Shown: positions 46,994-58,604 of the stretch, in pieces
Layout of the letters: each line of letters starts with the position of its first letter
Position numbering within the stretch: the first letter of the stretch is position 1
Assembly (NCBI GenBank): GCA_025267735.1
Contig: CM046303.1
Span: 28,744,380 to 28,808,379, forward strand
Source of the DNA: Mactra quadrangularis
Lineage: Eukaryota > Mollusca > Bivalvia > Venerida > Mactridae
Direction of reading: 5' to 3'
Length of the DNA: 64,000 nucleotides
Translations under genes and position numbers: made by a program
The notes under the pieces: model-generated
Database searches by the model: none
The model's input: the letters and a program-made list of their open reading frames with translations, nothing else
What the model was told of the DNA's origin: nothing

Positions 46994-47476
46994 TACTGTG
47001 CCCTTCAACAGTTTGGAGACAAAGAAACTTTACAAAAAAAATTAACGCCAATGATTGATTTTGTAGATACATATTTTTTTAAATAATTTTTGTATGGTTG
47101 ATAATGAAATGAAAACAAATTTTATGAATTCATCACGTTTATAAGATTCAGCATCTGACATCCCAAAGCCTCCAAAATCATTTGGTGCATTGTAATTCTT
47201 TTTTGCTCTTTTTTTCTTACTTGATTCTATCTATAATAGTTGAGACTATCAAAGTAGTTTCAAAGCATGCTACAGGAAAGAATTACAATGAACATAGTTT
47301 TGGATGTTTTTGAATGTCAACTACCAAATCTTATAATTGTGATGCATTCAAAATATTTGTTTCCATCACCAATCATACTTAATATATTATAAATAGTGGT
47401 CCTACACATACAAGCATTGACAATTTAAGAATTTTAGTAAATTTTCTTTGTCTCCAACCTTTTTGTTGACACTGTA
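46994..47476. mobile_element. Mariner-like MITE, family M, copy 2
   Basis: The left end reads CTGTGCCCTTCAACAGTTTG and the right end, reverse-complemented, CAGTGTCAACAAAAAGGTTG, both continuing GAGACAAAG. TA flanks both sides. Interior stretches such as GATTTTGTAGA, AATGAAATGAAAACAA and CAGCATCTGACAT match copy 1 (18153). No transposase frame. Confidence 0.78.
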
Positions 47477-47533
47477 TACACCCTTATACTATGCTGTTTG
47501 AAGTGGTTAACTAATGAATTGTATGTGGTTTGT

Positions 47534-47745
47534 AACCTATGGTGGCATATTTCTGCCATCTGATAAATTAATTAAGTAAAGTGTTTAACTAGTTACCATA
47601 ACTAGTTTACCACTTAAATAATGCGTTAGTTATGAATTAATTTAAGAGGTTAACTAGTTACCATAACTAGTTTACCACTTAAATAACGCGTTAGTTATGT
47701 GGTTATCTGTTAGCAGAAATATGTCACCATAGTAACCAATTGAAA
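47534..47745. mobile_element. Palindromic element with an internal direct repeat
   Basis: CTATGGTGGCATATTTCTGC on the left mirrors GCAGAAATATGTCACCATAG on the right. Between them TTAACTAGTTACCATAACTA, continuing GTTTACCACTTAAATAA and GCGTTAGTTATG, occurs twice in direct orientation with one substitution (TGCG versus CGCG). A relative fragment lies at 60303-60375 with the same end CATATTTCTGCCA. Superfamily unknown. Confidence 0.65.
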
Positions 47746-47973
47746 CCTTTTCTATGTAACACAGCTAGGTATTTATAGTGACAAGATTTACAACAACAAC
47801 TAATAAGGTAAACACACACATGCTTTTTGCTAATTTCTCCTAGACAACTTATTCAAATACATCAAATATTCCATAAAATAACTTATAATTTTCTCTCCCC
47901 AAATATCCAAATTGGTCAGTTGAATTTTGTTCTATAACTCAAAATTTTCTGCACAAAAATTAAGTTGTGCATC

Positions 47974-47982
47974 AAACTAGGG
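47974..47982. other. 9-bp target-site duplication, left copy
   Basis: AAACTAGGG, repeated exactly at 53082-53090 immediately outside the 5.1-kb element. The outer flanks (GCACAAAAATTAAGTTGTGC on the left; AATAATTTGTGCAGAG on the right) rejoin into a sequence that resembles block X at 46390, supporting the insertion boundary. Confidence 0.9.
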
Positions 47983-49657
47983 GGACAGGTGTATTCCATG
48001 GACCCACCTATACATTTAATGAATTTGGGAACAATTACATGGACCCACCCCTTAACTTTCTTAATAATGAATATATTTCTAAGATGAAGGTACCGTTGGA
48101 AAGATGAGACAATATGCTTTCCGAAAATGTAAACAAAATAAAAATCTGACGGTGATAAAGATATATTTATTTAAGTTGAATATGACTCATTTTTCAGCGA
48201 TATTTTACCCCAAAAATATCGCAAAGATTCCATGGACCCACCCCTTATTTTTTTTATTTCTCAACATATTTTTAATGTTGTTACATCATTTTAATGCTAA
48301 GGTAATGTAGTTTTCAAATATGTTTTACTTTTTAAAATCTGATGATTAAAACGAATTTTACGAGCATTCAAAGTTTGGTGTTATCTTTGTTAATTTTGGC
48401 GCGTATAGTTTTGTTGTTGGAGCAAATGGACCCACCTTTAAAACATTTATTTTTGAATGGATATTCTTAATTGATATATCATTTGAAAGCTATGAACATG
48501 CCATTTTCAGAAAAGGTAAGATGAACAAAATCGGACGGCAGATTACTGATAAGCATGCATTTGAACACAGCTACGTCCAGCCACGAGTGTATTGGTCGTT
48601 ATAGGTTTCCATACACATATATTAAACCCCAATAATATCGTAAGGATTCCATGGACCCACCCTTAACTTTTTTGTTACTCAATTTATTTCTTAAAACTTA
48701 TTAACATTTCAAAGCTTAGATAATGTGGTTTTCGCGTATGTTTTAAATTTTAAAATCAGATTATAAAACAAAAACTTGGCTTGTTTAAATATAGTGTATT
48801 ATTTCCTATATTTTCGCGCATTTTTTTGTTGTTGGAGTAAATGGACCCATCTTTTATTCTATTACTTATAAATGCATGTTTATAAGTAATATATCATTTA
48901 AAAGCTATGAGAAAGAATTTTTCAGAAATTTTATGTTGAACGAAATCGGACTGCTACTCATGGAGTTGTATACATTTCAATACAACTATGTTCAATACAA
49001 AAACATGTCAACTATCGCTTATCATCCTGCATCAAACTTATTGAACACATGGGCAAATGTACCCATCTATATAAGCCATTTATTTCAATATCCTATAATA
49101 ATCTTTTTAAAGCAAGCACTTTATAATGTTGAAACTGGGTTCAATAAACTCACTTAAAAGCATTTGAATAGCACACCTACTGAACAACAATGAAGGCATA
49201 TAATATTGTCAAGTTGTCGTCAATCACAATCACATGGACTTTTAATGATCTTTACATAAACTTATAGGATGGGGCCAAGTCAAATATGTAACATAAAAAT
49301 GAAGCTGGGTATTTTATGATACGATCAAATTTTGCATTTAAACATTATATTTGTGATGGAATCAGAGGTTAATTTAATTCAAATACATATTGCTTCAATG
49401 AGTAAGGTACAATGCCGTAAGACATTCCGAGCAGGATACATTTTATAAATAATAACATTTTAATAGGTTGCAACATTTGGGTGAATTACGACTTTAAAGT
49501 ATTTTTGTAGTTGTTCTAAGACAACATTCAAATCCATAAATACATGTCATGTCGATTCTTATCTGAGTATTCTAATTAGAAACAGTAGCATATTTGATGA
49601 CCTAAGGCTGAATATTTTATGGAATGTTATTTATCTTTGTCGTGTTGTTGTGTCGAG

Positions 49658-49700
49658 TTGATTAAATCAACGACCTTATAGCCTTGATTTAATCAGTGTA
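49658..49700. repeat. Short palindrome inside the 5.1-kb element
   Basis: GATTAAATCAA and TTGATTTAATC face each other across about 17 bp. It lies near the middle of the left half of the core and may be a leftover of another small element. Confidence 0.5.
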
Positions 49701-49892
49701 TTTTTGCATTGTTTTAAATTAGACAGTTAAATTTGCTATACATTTGATAATAGGATTAAATTACGCGATGATACTAACTACAATTTTAATTGATATGACA
49801 TCTTGACAGTTGTTAAAGACAATGTATTAGAGTTCTTAACTTGATTCACATACTTTTACAGTAAAATATGTTCTGATTCTTGGTAGACATAG

Positions 49893-50042
49893 AAATGTCG
49901 AATTTCAACATTGCGTCTTTGTTTAAAATGCAATATTAAAGCAAAAGAAAGCGTATACCATGTTCTATTAGCCTGTCCTTTCTATCGTTCGATTCGTAAT
50001 GATATTTTTTCCAAAATATTCATAAATTTAATAATAATTTAA
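49893..50042 (+). pseudogene. Relic of a non-LTR retrotransposon reverse transcriptase C-terminus
   Basis: A 49-codon frame ending at TAA 50040 reads RISTLRLCLKCN, then ESVYHVLLACPFYRSIRND. This is the zinc-binding motif found after the reverse transcriptase domain in many LINE-type polyproteins: Cys-x-x-Cys, about a dozen residues, His-x-(hydrophobic)3-x-Cys-Pro-x-Tyr, then an Arg-rich helix. The frame is closed by TAG just upstream (49890), and neither an endonuclease nor a catalytic YADD-like motif is seen nearby, so it is only a fragment. It lies inside the core of the 5.1-kb element. Recognition rests on motif spacing only. Confidence 0.6.
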
Positions 50043-51780
50043 TATATTCGTTTAACATGTGTTGATCATTGTATGTAATTATTTCGATTGTTAAGTGACT
50101 TATAGACCCATTGGATCGGTTGTACATGTATAAAATGCATTTGTATATAAGTATCTATCTATTCTAACAAGTAAAGAATATATGAAAAAAAGTGTTTAAT
50201 GTAAGGCTTTCTTTATATCTTTAGATTCATGGAATCGTAACTTTTTGAAATCTTTCTTTTACATTATATAATCATTTAAAAAAAGGCACTAACCTTTAAA
50301 TTGTATTTACTTTTAGTATGTCAATGGTCATTTTTTCACAGAATATAGGTATAATTTTTTATTGTTATTATATAATTTTGCCCTTTTTATACGATTATAA
50401 ACGTTTATATAAACATTACATGTTCAACATTGTTTAACTAATATTATAGATTTTCGAAATCGCGGTATTTTAAAACAAGATAAAAATGGTACTATAATGG
50501 AAAATAATAGACGTAGTAAATTATTAATGTGACCTTGGAATGGTCTTTAATTATATAGGTACATTTGTTTTACACCAAACCTCTTTAACTAGTTAAAAAT
50601 AAAGGCTTTAAATGTTTAATTAAATAATTTCAAGGATTTTTATGAAATGAGATAATAAAATAATTTGTACTGAGCAATGTATTGTATAATATTAAACCAC
50701 GTGTCAAGTGCGCTATCCTTAATTACATTCTTCAGTGATTACGTTCACAGTTCATTAATCATATGCAGCGTATATGACACTTATCAAAGATTAGTTAAAA
50801 AGGGGTCATAATAATGTAATAATCAACATGTGTCGTGTTAAATTCCAGTTTGTGATATTTTGCGTATCGATTGATTAATTATATTAGCTCCTACATTGAT
50901 ATATCGAAACAACTTTTGAAAAATCGTAAATTTTGATATAAATTGGTTTTATTAGTACAATTATAAGATAGCTTTTAGTTCTTAGTACTTCATTATTTTT
51001 TGTCAAAAATATTCCTTTTGTTCACAGTGCTACTATAAATATCGTAATCTAGCCATCCTTGTACTTATATTTTTTTCGTAATTTAACAATACAAGTACTC
51101 ACTTTTTTAATTTCAGACAATTGTCGTCATGACCGGTGCAAATGATATTGGAAGAAAAATATTAACATGCTGTAATGAATGACAAGTTATTCCTGTCATT
51201 TTTGATTTATAAGAAAATTTAGTTTCATCATGAAATCACACGATTTATTGAACTGATTTTCTAAAATATCATATAGACATGAATAAATGAGGTACATGTA
51301 GATGTAGTAGTGTTTTTGTAATTAACTATTATATGGATGTTTATATAAATATATATTTATAATTTTATGAAGAATACATTTTACAATCAATTATCAGCAG
51401 TTTTTGTTATTCTTATCAAATGAAGTGTGACATACCAACTGATCAACAAGACAATAAAATGTACATTCGCACATGGCTGTGATTGGATTAAAAGCTAACT
51501 TGATTAGCGAATAATTGGATTAACTGTTAATTGGATTAGCGATTGATTCATTTATTGCTATGAATAAGCATTATTCAATAGTATGAAAACCCTAACTTAG
51601 AACGTAGGAATAAATAGTTTTCAAAAAAGTATTTTATAAGTAAAACATGATCGAAAACTACATTACTTGAGTGTTCAAATGTTGTTTGGGATACAAATGG
51701 TAGAGAAAAAACAATTCAGGGGTTGGATACATGAAATTGTATAAGACAGTTAGTATGAAATATAATTGCATTATGACATA
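50043..51780. other. AT-rich core of the 5.1-kb element, nothing else recognised
   Basis: No long frame, no tandem repeats. The composition is extremely AT-rich with many runs of A and T. Confidence 0.5.
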
Positions 51781-53081
51781 AGTCTGTTGGTGCATTTTCT
51801 GACATGTTCAATGAAAATGCCATATTATTCTGGGGTTGTTCAAATGCATGCTTATCAGTAACCGGCTTTCCGATTTTGTTGAAATTAACATATCTGAAAA
51901 TGGATTTGTCAGAGCTTTTAAATAATTTATCATCTACAAATATGCATTCTCAAATAATCAATTTAACGGTGGGTCAATTTGCTCCAAAAAATATATTAAG
52001 GGTAAAATTTCGATGGGATATCTTACTTAAAATATCTATAGTTGACAGTTCACGTGCACTGAACAGAGTTTTGTTTAAATGCATGCATATATATAACTAC
52101 ATATCCGATTTCATTTATCTTAATCTTTTTGAAAATGGCATTATCATAGCTTTCAACTGATATATTATTTATGAATATCCATTCATAAAAAATAAAATTA
52201 AAGGTGGGTCCATTTCCAATAAAAAATATACAAAAAATAAAAAATGCGCAAAAAATCAAAGAAAACATTGAACTTTGAACGTTTACAGAATTAGTTTTAA
52301 TGAGCTGATTTTAATAAGTAAAAACATTTGCGAAAACTACATGACATTGCCTTTAAAATGATGTCCAGTTTATAAAAATATAATGAGTTAGGAAGTGGGT
52401 CCATGCAATCTTTGCGATTTTTTATGGGTAAAATATCGATGGGCTATAATACATATACAATATGTATAGTTGATAGTTCACGCGTGCGGGACAGAGTTGT
52501 GTTCAAATGCACGTTAATAAATTACTACTCGTCCGATTTTGTTCATCTTAATCTTTTTGAAAATGGCATTGTCATAGCTTTCAAATGATATATTATTTTT
52601 AAATATTGATTCATAAGTAAAAAAGATAAAGGTGGGTCCATTTGCTCTAACAAAAAATTATAAGCGAAAAAATTATCACAAAATACATCTAAGTTTGAAC
52701 GTTTGTAGAAATCGTTTTAATAATCTGATTTTAAAAAATAAAACATACACGAAAACTACATTACATTGGCTTTAAAATGATGTAAAGTTTTTTAAAATAT
52801 ATTAAAAAATAAAAAAGATAAAGGGTGGGTCCATGGAATCTTTGCGATATTTTTAGGGGTAAATTATCGATGAAAATGAGTCATATTCAACCTAATTTAA
52901 AATACATATTTGCCGTCAGATTTTAATTTTGTTTTCATTTTTGGAAAGCGTATTGTCTTAGCTTTCCAACAGTATCTTCATATAAAAATATATTCATTAT
53001 TAAGAAAGTTAAGGGGTGGGTCCATGTAATCGTTCCATTTTCTATAAAAAACATAGGTGGGTCCGTGGAATACACCTGTCC

Positions 53082-53090
53082 AAACTAGGG
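53082..53090. other. 9-bp target-site duplication, right copy
   Basis: AAACTAGGG, identical to 47974-47982. Confidence 0.9.
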
Positions 53091-53300
53091 TATTCGCAAA
53101 ATAATTTGTGCAGAGATTTCTAAGTTAAGAATTGCAATTCACAGGTTACAGTGGGCATTTTCTAACAGCCAAATGTTATGGTTATTCAATGTGCTATTTG
53201 AATAATTATTTTTTTTATTTTATGACTGCTGCAAGAATTCAAAGAAAAAAACAAGTGTTTGTTTACATGCCAAATGTCACATGACTACCCTGAAACATGT
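53091..53300. repeat. Block X, copy 2, right half
   Basis: Continuation of the block interrupted at 47973. AATTCACAGGTTACAGTGGG and GACTGCTGCAAGAATTC match ATTCATGAGTTAACATGGG and TAGCTGCTGCAAGATTT at 46530-46645, followed by TCACATGACTA in both. Confidence 0.6.
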
Positions 53301-53774
53301 ACTGTAAAATAAATCAAAACTGTCTTTTTTATCAAAGATAAGTAGGCTGCTAAGTACATGTATCATAATTTAGGCCATACCATACTGGAATTTTGTTAAG
53401 CGTCCAAAACAAAACACAAAACAAAATTGTTGGTGAAATTTTCTTAAATAATTCTGTTGTTCCGGGATTTACTGATAGTTCCTTGTTTCTGTGTATTTGA
53501 TAAATGCAAATGTACATGTACGTGTATGTTGTATATAGCCTACTTTTTAATAGAATTACTTTAATCTCACATTAATGTCATAATGATTCATTTACTACCG
53601 AGTACTTATTTGTGTGAATACTAGCTTGAAAGACATGTTTTCGTTATCTTTTTGTGTGTTTTTTGTGAATAGGTACCTAGGTTTGTCAAACTTGAGTTGA
53701 CACTTAATATAATTCCAATTTGGCATGGCCTTATTGTAAAACTACAATAAAAATAATTCTATTTATACAAAGAT

Positions 53775-53945
53775 ATAGAGGATACTAATCAACTTTGGTG
53801 TAAAATCAATTTTTACTTCACAGAATGAGCTCAGAAAACATATTTTAATGAGTAGCCAAGTCACAAGTGAAAATGATGTATTCTGAGTTTGCAAGTTGAA
53901 ATAAAAAAGATCTTAAACCTAAGTTGACGATATCTTGTACAAGAC
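53775..53945. repeat. Block Y, copy 2
   Basis: AACTTTGGTGTAAAATCAAT, GAGCTCAGAAAACATATTTT, GTAGCCAAGTCACAAGTGAA and AAGTTGAAATAAAAAAGATC match 41690-41855. Confidence 0.6.
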
Positions 53946-54277
53946 ATTGGGTGCTGCCATTATTCTGCTTTGTCTGACATACTTTTACCCGTCAAAGTAC
54001 GATTGGGAACCAGCCAACAATAGTTACTTAGGATAACAGTCAAATTAAATGCATAGGAATAAGAAAATAGATAAATTTCGAATAAAATATAGCAGTTGAG
54101 TTTCAATGAGGTATAGCGCAATCCTGATAAAAGATATGACACAAATTTTCTTTTTTCCATGATACATAAATAAGAGTATCATCTAGCTGTTGACCTGTGT
54201 CAAAAGGCGGTCACAATGGCTCACCCTGGGTTTTTTAGAGGAATAATAATACACAAAAGTAACACAATATAATAGTT

Positions 54278-54460
54278 TTATACCTGAAGGAGATTCTACA
54301 GACTAAGTTGTCCAATACATTATATTAGTCACATCAACAAAGTATTATTCTATGGTAACCATACTATCCAAGACAATTCAGCAACATACATCCATGTACA
54401 ATCAGTACAGTCAAAACTTGTTAGTTGATTTCACTGTAGTACCTAAAAAACAAAGTTACA
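54278..54460. repeat. Block Z2, copy 2
   Basis: Matches 45000-45195 over ACATCAACAAAGTATTATTC, TGGTAACCATACTATCCAAG and TTTCACTGTAGTACCTAAAA. It leads directly into the lectin-like relic. Confidence 0.6.
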
Positions 54461-54482
54461 CATATACCTTTTCAGATTATAA

Positions 54483-54765
54483 ATGTTAAGGGTTCCAAGG
54501 GAAGGCAATGCTGACTTTCTTGAAATCAAAGCGCCGATAGTGCTGTCAGACATGGGGTTTTGGTTGAGTATATGACTGTATACAACTCATTGAAGCGATA
54601 CAAGAGACCTTTACCTTATAAACTAGATAAGATATACATGTGTTTCTTTTCGTCTGCTTGTTATCACGTAATGCGGACTATATTAATTGCAGTGGTAATT
54701 ATCCCTTTATTTGCGCGCGCACAACCGAATGTAATCGTCCGCGACAAATTTTGATGTGGATTTGC
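54483..54765 (+). pseudogene. C-type-lectin-like domain, decayed or split
   Basis: Two pieces in different frames recall the C-type lectin domain. The first (codons from about 54483 to TGA at 54573) reads GNADFLEIKAP and, after eight residues, GFWL, like the family's G-A-x-L-x-E-I-x-S...FWIGL stretch. The second (about 54667-54765) reads DYINCSGNYPFICARTTEC; Cys-x7-Cys with Y-P-F-I-C is the usual end of the domain. The middle part with the WIGL..EGxWxW and calcium/sugar-binding EPN or QPD motifs is missing. A possible acceptor TTTTCAG ends near 54475 and a possible donor GTATAT lies at 54568, so an exon is not excluded, but no intact structure joins the pieces. Two overlapping frames of 64 and 79 codons here are partial readings of it. 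Confidence 0.4.
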
Positions 54766-55232
54766 CACAGTCCACAACTAAACATTGGGAAACCCCATGT
54801 AAAAACAAGTACAAGATTTTGGGCTGTAACATCACTCATGTCTGTAAGAGTAGTTTCCCTTGATTGGGTCGTATTATAATTTTAATAAGGCTGCAACGAT
54901 CCAATTCAATACATTAAAAATTGATTGAGAGGGCACCAATTCTAATTTGATCCCACAAATTTGGATTGGATACCATCCTTTAAACTCATCCATAAAACTT
55001 GTAAGGATTTAAGATATACAGTTATGATGTTAATTAACGAGAAAAAAAAAATCTATTAAGTAAATTTAAGTAACAATTTCTTTTTATCAATTTTCTAAGT
55101 TTTAAGCTCTAATAAATGGGTAAACATTGTGTAGATTTGCAATAAACTATACTTTTAAAATCTTATGAATCCAATCTAAAAGAACCGAAAGAAAAACAAA
55201 TCAAATCTCATTGAATCAACTTTCAAGTGAAT

Positions 55233-55517
55233 CGAACCTGGGTCAATAGCACAGTTGGTAGCGCGCCGGGATTTGGATACTCCTGCACGAGGGGGTGCAG
55301 GTTCGAATCCCACCCGGGGAGGTTATACCTTTCCATGAAAATTTGACAATAATGTAGATTTTCCTCCATTGATTAGATAATATGGAGAAGTTTCCAGCCT
55401 TGTGGAAGGGTAGGTGAGTACTGGTTATAGACAATGGTCCAGAAAGCTAGGTCAGGTGTGCTGGACGCCATAACATGACCTAAATTGTGTTGACACGGTG
55501 TTAACTCAAATAAATAA
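55233..55517 (+). mobile_element. SINE family S, copy 2
   Basis: The best-preserved tRNA-like head of the family: A box in AGCACAGTTGGTAGCGCG and B box in GCAGGTTCGAATCCCACCC. Body and tail as in the 41.3-kb copy. Perfect 10-bp duplication TCAAGTGAAT at 55223-55232 and 55518-55527. Polymerase III promoter boxes look intact, so transcription is conceivable. Confidence 0.93.
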
Positions 55518-55604
55518 TCAAGTGAATTGTTGCAGCCCTTGATTGGAACATTGTTTTTAGGGTTCTAAGTTCTAACAGATAACAGAAAACATCATAATTA
55601 TAAT

Positions 55605-56029
55605 TAGAGCTCAAATTTAACAAAAAATTGGACTGGCACATTTTTGCGAGTTGATTTTATTCAACCCGCAAAATGAAATAATCACTGGCATTTTTTCTCC
55701 AAATTTTAATAGCATACATAGTAACTGTTCATATATGCAATATAAAAACAACATAGTACACTATTTTAACATAGATAGTCTAGACAAAGGGCTTTATTGT
55801 GGGATAGACAAAGAATATCAAACATGTCTTTACAGTGAATCTTTAATTGCTAGTAATACTATCTATCTGTCTGGCTGTTTAAATGCTGATTTGAGCCTCA
55901 TAAGTTCATACAGAAATATGTTTGTGGCGATTTAAACTCGCGAAAATTTGCAAGTTAAAATTAAAGTTACTCGCAATTTTCAAAATCCACTTGCATTTTG
56001 CGAGTATGCAAGCTTAAATTCGAGCCCTG
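55605..56029. mobile_element. hAT-like MITE, 425 bp
   Basis: The right end, reverse-complemented, begins CAGGGCTCGAATTTAAGCTT; the left end begins TAGAGCTCAAATTTAA. Near-identical 8-bp flanks ATTATAAT (55597-55604) and ATTATTAT (56030-56037) support hAT. Subterminal GCGAGTTGATTT and AACTTGCAAATTTTCGCGAG also mirror one another. A 94-codon frame (55651-55935) spans the interior but resembles nothing I know. Confidence 0.72.
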
Positions 56030-56345
56030 ATTATTATATTCTAAAAGAAATGTAACTTCATTTGAGCTAAGGTTGATGTACAATAACATTCATACAAAAG
56101 GCTGCTTTAAACTCAGAAACAAGGCACACAACAAATTGAGGATTGTGACTAAACAGTGCATAATTATGTGACTTCTTTCGCAAATATGAGATTCTGTGAG
56201 GGAATATAACTTTAACTTTTTATAATAATTAAAATATATAATAAATATACTAGTTGTTTCAACAAAATATTATGTTTTCAAACTTTCAAAAAGATATTTT
56301 ATAAAAAAAACAACATAGGTTTTATCCAAGTCAACATATTTGTTG

Positions 56346-56633
56346 TTTATTTATTTATTTGAGTTAACGCCGTGTCAACACAAGGTCATTTTACGGCATC
56401 CAGCACACATAACCTAGCTTTCCTGGACCATTGTCTATAACCAGTACTCACCTACCCTTCCACAAGGCCGGAAACTTCTCCATATTATCTAATCAATGGA
56501 GGAAAATCGACATTATTGTCAACTTTTCATGGAAGGGTATAACCTCCCCAGGTAGGATTCAAACCCACACCCCCTCGGGCACGAGATTCCAAATCCCAGG
56601 GCGCTACCAACTGCGCTATCGACCTGGGTTAAT
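56346..56633 (-). mobile_element. SINE family S, copy 3
   Basis: Full-length copy in reverse: tail TTATTTATTTATTTGAG on the left, head complement CGCTACCAACTGCGCTATCG on the right. A perfect 10-bp duplication ATATTTGTTG flanks it (56336-56345 and 56634-56643). The B box is slightly altered (GTTTGAATCC in complement). The plus-strand 78-codon frame over it is not a gene; a related frame lies over each full copy. Confidence 0.92.
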
Positions 56634-56649
56634 ATATTTGTTGACAGAT

Positions 56650-57834
56650 ATAAATATCTTATCATAATCTATCAATCCTATATGTCTATAAGATATTATC
56701 TACGATCAACTAACAGGCATTTCACTATTAAACCATTATTTCCAATAACTCAAAGTGGACTTATTTGAAGATTTTTTTTCAACAAAAAGTCCATTCCATA
56801 GGAACGATCAGGCATATAATTATTTATATTAAAGTTAGCAGCATGAAATTTGATATTTAAGTCTATTTCATTCAAAAGAAAAATTTGATGAATTCATTAA
56901 ACAAAAAATGTATATTAAATGTATTTATAAACTGCATATTATCATTATTTTATTGTATTCATATTAAAGGACATACGTTGACACTAGATTATCTTCTATA
57001 ATCTATAAATTAAAGTCAAGTTTGTATAGTTACATTTAATTAATTAAAAACTGTTACAATGATATTGCTGTACGAGAATGATCTATTATTAGAAACAGTG
57101 CCAATATGATATGTACATAACAAATATGACCTCAAATTATGTTAAAATTACGATGTCTTAAAGCCACTATATGAAGATATATTCATTAACAATAGACTTG
57201 AAAACTGTTTTAAGAACATGAATTTATCAGAATATACCATGCATTAGAGACACAATAAACATTTCAAAACACTTTGCTTTCTAAATTTGACTTTGACAAA
57301 GTGTCAAATTCTTTAAAAAGTGGGGTACTTTTATAAGAGCACACTATATTTATGTATACAGTGATGTTTAATATACCTGATCCAAAATAGTTTAAAAGCT
57401 TAATTATGTAATACGAAGTAAGTTTTTTCTCTAATAAGACATTATCTTAGCATTCTGTGATCAAAACTATTGTTTCGAGTATTGACAACCGAGTTCTACT
57501 TTCGGTTTCGATCTACTTTCACTTTGAAATACAATAAATAACATGAACATATCTAAGCTCTATTTGTATTATTTAAAATATCTTGTTCATTAGAGGTGTT
57601 TGAAATAGATAAATGTCTATATTTTCTTTGCAATCAAAAAAGTGTTACTTTTGATATAGGGGCTTTAAAATGTTCTTATCTTTTGAAGTTTGAGTAATGG
57701 AATGTTACGTTTAAAGCAAAAATCAACCCACACAAACATGTATTCATATACGTGCTGATGTAAGCAACATTTTCTAGAGAATATGACTTGAAAACAATAA
57801 TAAAATCAACATTTTTAACAGTAGGTATAGTCTG
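56650..57834. other. AT-rich stretch, nothing recognised
   Basis: No gene, repeat or palindrome of note was identified. Confidence 0.45.
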
Positions 57835-57960
57835 TATTTTCTCAATGGTCAAAATTTGAATAATTTTATAGTGACTGATTACAGGCTATCGCAGTATCAC
57901 AGAAAGTCATTGTCAACTTATTCATGTTTTGACAGTAAAGAATGAACTTTATAGGCATAT
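57835..57960. repeat. Duplicate block shared with 26640-26800
   Basis: See the 26.6-kb copy. TTTCTCAATGGTCAAAATTT, GAATAATTTTATAGTGA and TTCATGTTTTGACAG are in the same order. Confidence 0.5.
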
Positions 57961-58049
57961 CAAATTTTTAAGAAGGTAACAAATTTAACATTTGAAATTT
58001 ACATAAATAAAGATAATCTCAGACATAAATATTAATTTGAAACATTTAA

Positions 58050-58235
58050 AAAGCCACGAGATCATGGGTTCGAAACCCAGTCGCGGCAGGTCATACCCTA
58101 TACATGAGTCGTCGGCCTCGTGGTAGGGTAAGTTAGTACTGGTGATAGAAAAGTGTCCAGGAAACCTATAGTAGGAAAAGCTGGCCATCGTATATATGAC
58201 CTATTTATGTGTTGAATACGACGTTAAAAAAAAAA
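58050..58235 (+). mobile_element. SINE family T, 5'-truncated
   Basis: Only the second half of a tRNA-like head remains (B box in TGGGTTCGAAACCCAG), followed by GGTAGGGTAAGTTAGTACTG, GTGTCCAGGAAACC and the tail TGAATACGACGTT with 12 A. The flanks GAAACATTTAA (58039-58049) and GAAACATCTAA (58236-58246) are an 11-bp duplication with one change. The body is distantly similar to family S (GTGAGTACTGGT and GTCCAGGAAA). Confidence 0.8.
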
Positions 58236-58604
58236 GAAACATCTAAGTCATATTTGTCAACTGTATCTTATATCTCATATTTGCAAATAGTCATAATCCC
58301 TGTTATGACATACTGGCTTAAAACAATATAATAAGGTACTACAAAGGAAAAAAACTGTATGCAAGTCTATGAGCCAAGAAATGTGGAACACAGTTGATTA
58401 ATAATTTTGAATTTAAAATTCTAACATGCATTTTGCTTAGAGAATATTTCTTAACATGAAGATTGCTTCCACTAATATAAAACTAAACTTAAATACATGC
58501 AGAAACATATGTTGATTTTGACATTTTATTCAATATTTTACATCAGCCTCTATAATGGCATTCCATTATGAACGTAAGAAACTTGTCAAAATTTGCGGGC
58601 ACAG

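Larger units (their letters stand above)
47983..53081. mobile_element. 5.1-kb element with long, subrepeat-built terminal inverted repeats
   Basis: The element begins GGACAGGTGTATTCCATGGA and ends with the complement TGGAATACACCTGTCC (one mismatch at position 17-18 of the longer match, GTCCGTGG versus CCATGGAC). A perfect 9-bp duplication, AAACTAGGG, flanks it. Each arm is over 1 kb and made of repeating units in which ATGGACCCACC recurs about every 190-240 bp, alternating between a TTTGCGATATTTT context and a GGAGCAAATGG context. Left arm occurrences are near 47998, 48034, 48232, 48425, 48650 and 48842; right arm, reversed, near 51970, 52203, 52396, 52632, 52825, 53014 and 53062. A 9-bp duplication and long tandem-repeat arms suggest a Mutator-like or Foldback-type element. 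The core has no transposase I recognise; it does hold a reverse transcriptase relic. Confidence 0.88.

Noticed and set aside
54560..54754. Secreted peptide beginning with a signal-like stretch (MRTILIAVVIIPLFA)
   Set aside because: The hydrophobic stretch is an alternate frame of the lectin-like CSGNYPFIC segment, and the frame ends soon after. No supporting context.
55237..55320. Functional tRNA gene
   Set aside because: The head is tRNA-like, but it is the start of a SINE with a matching body, a tail and a 10-bp target duplication.
55651..55935. 94-codon plus-strand frame
   Set aside because: It lies wholly inside a 425-bp hAT-like MITE and resembles no transposase.
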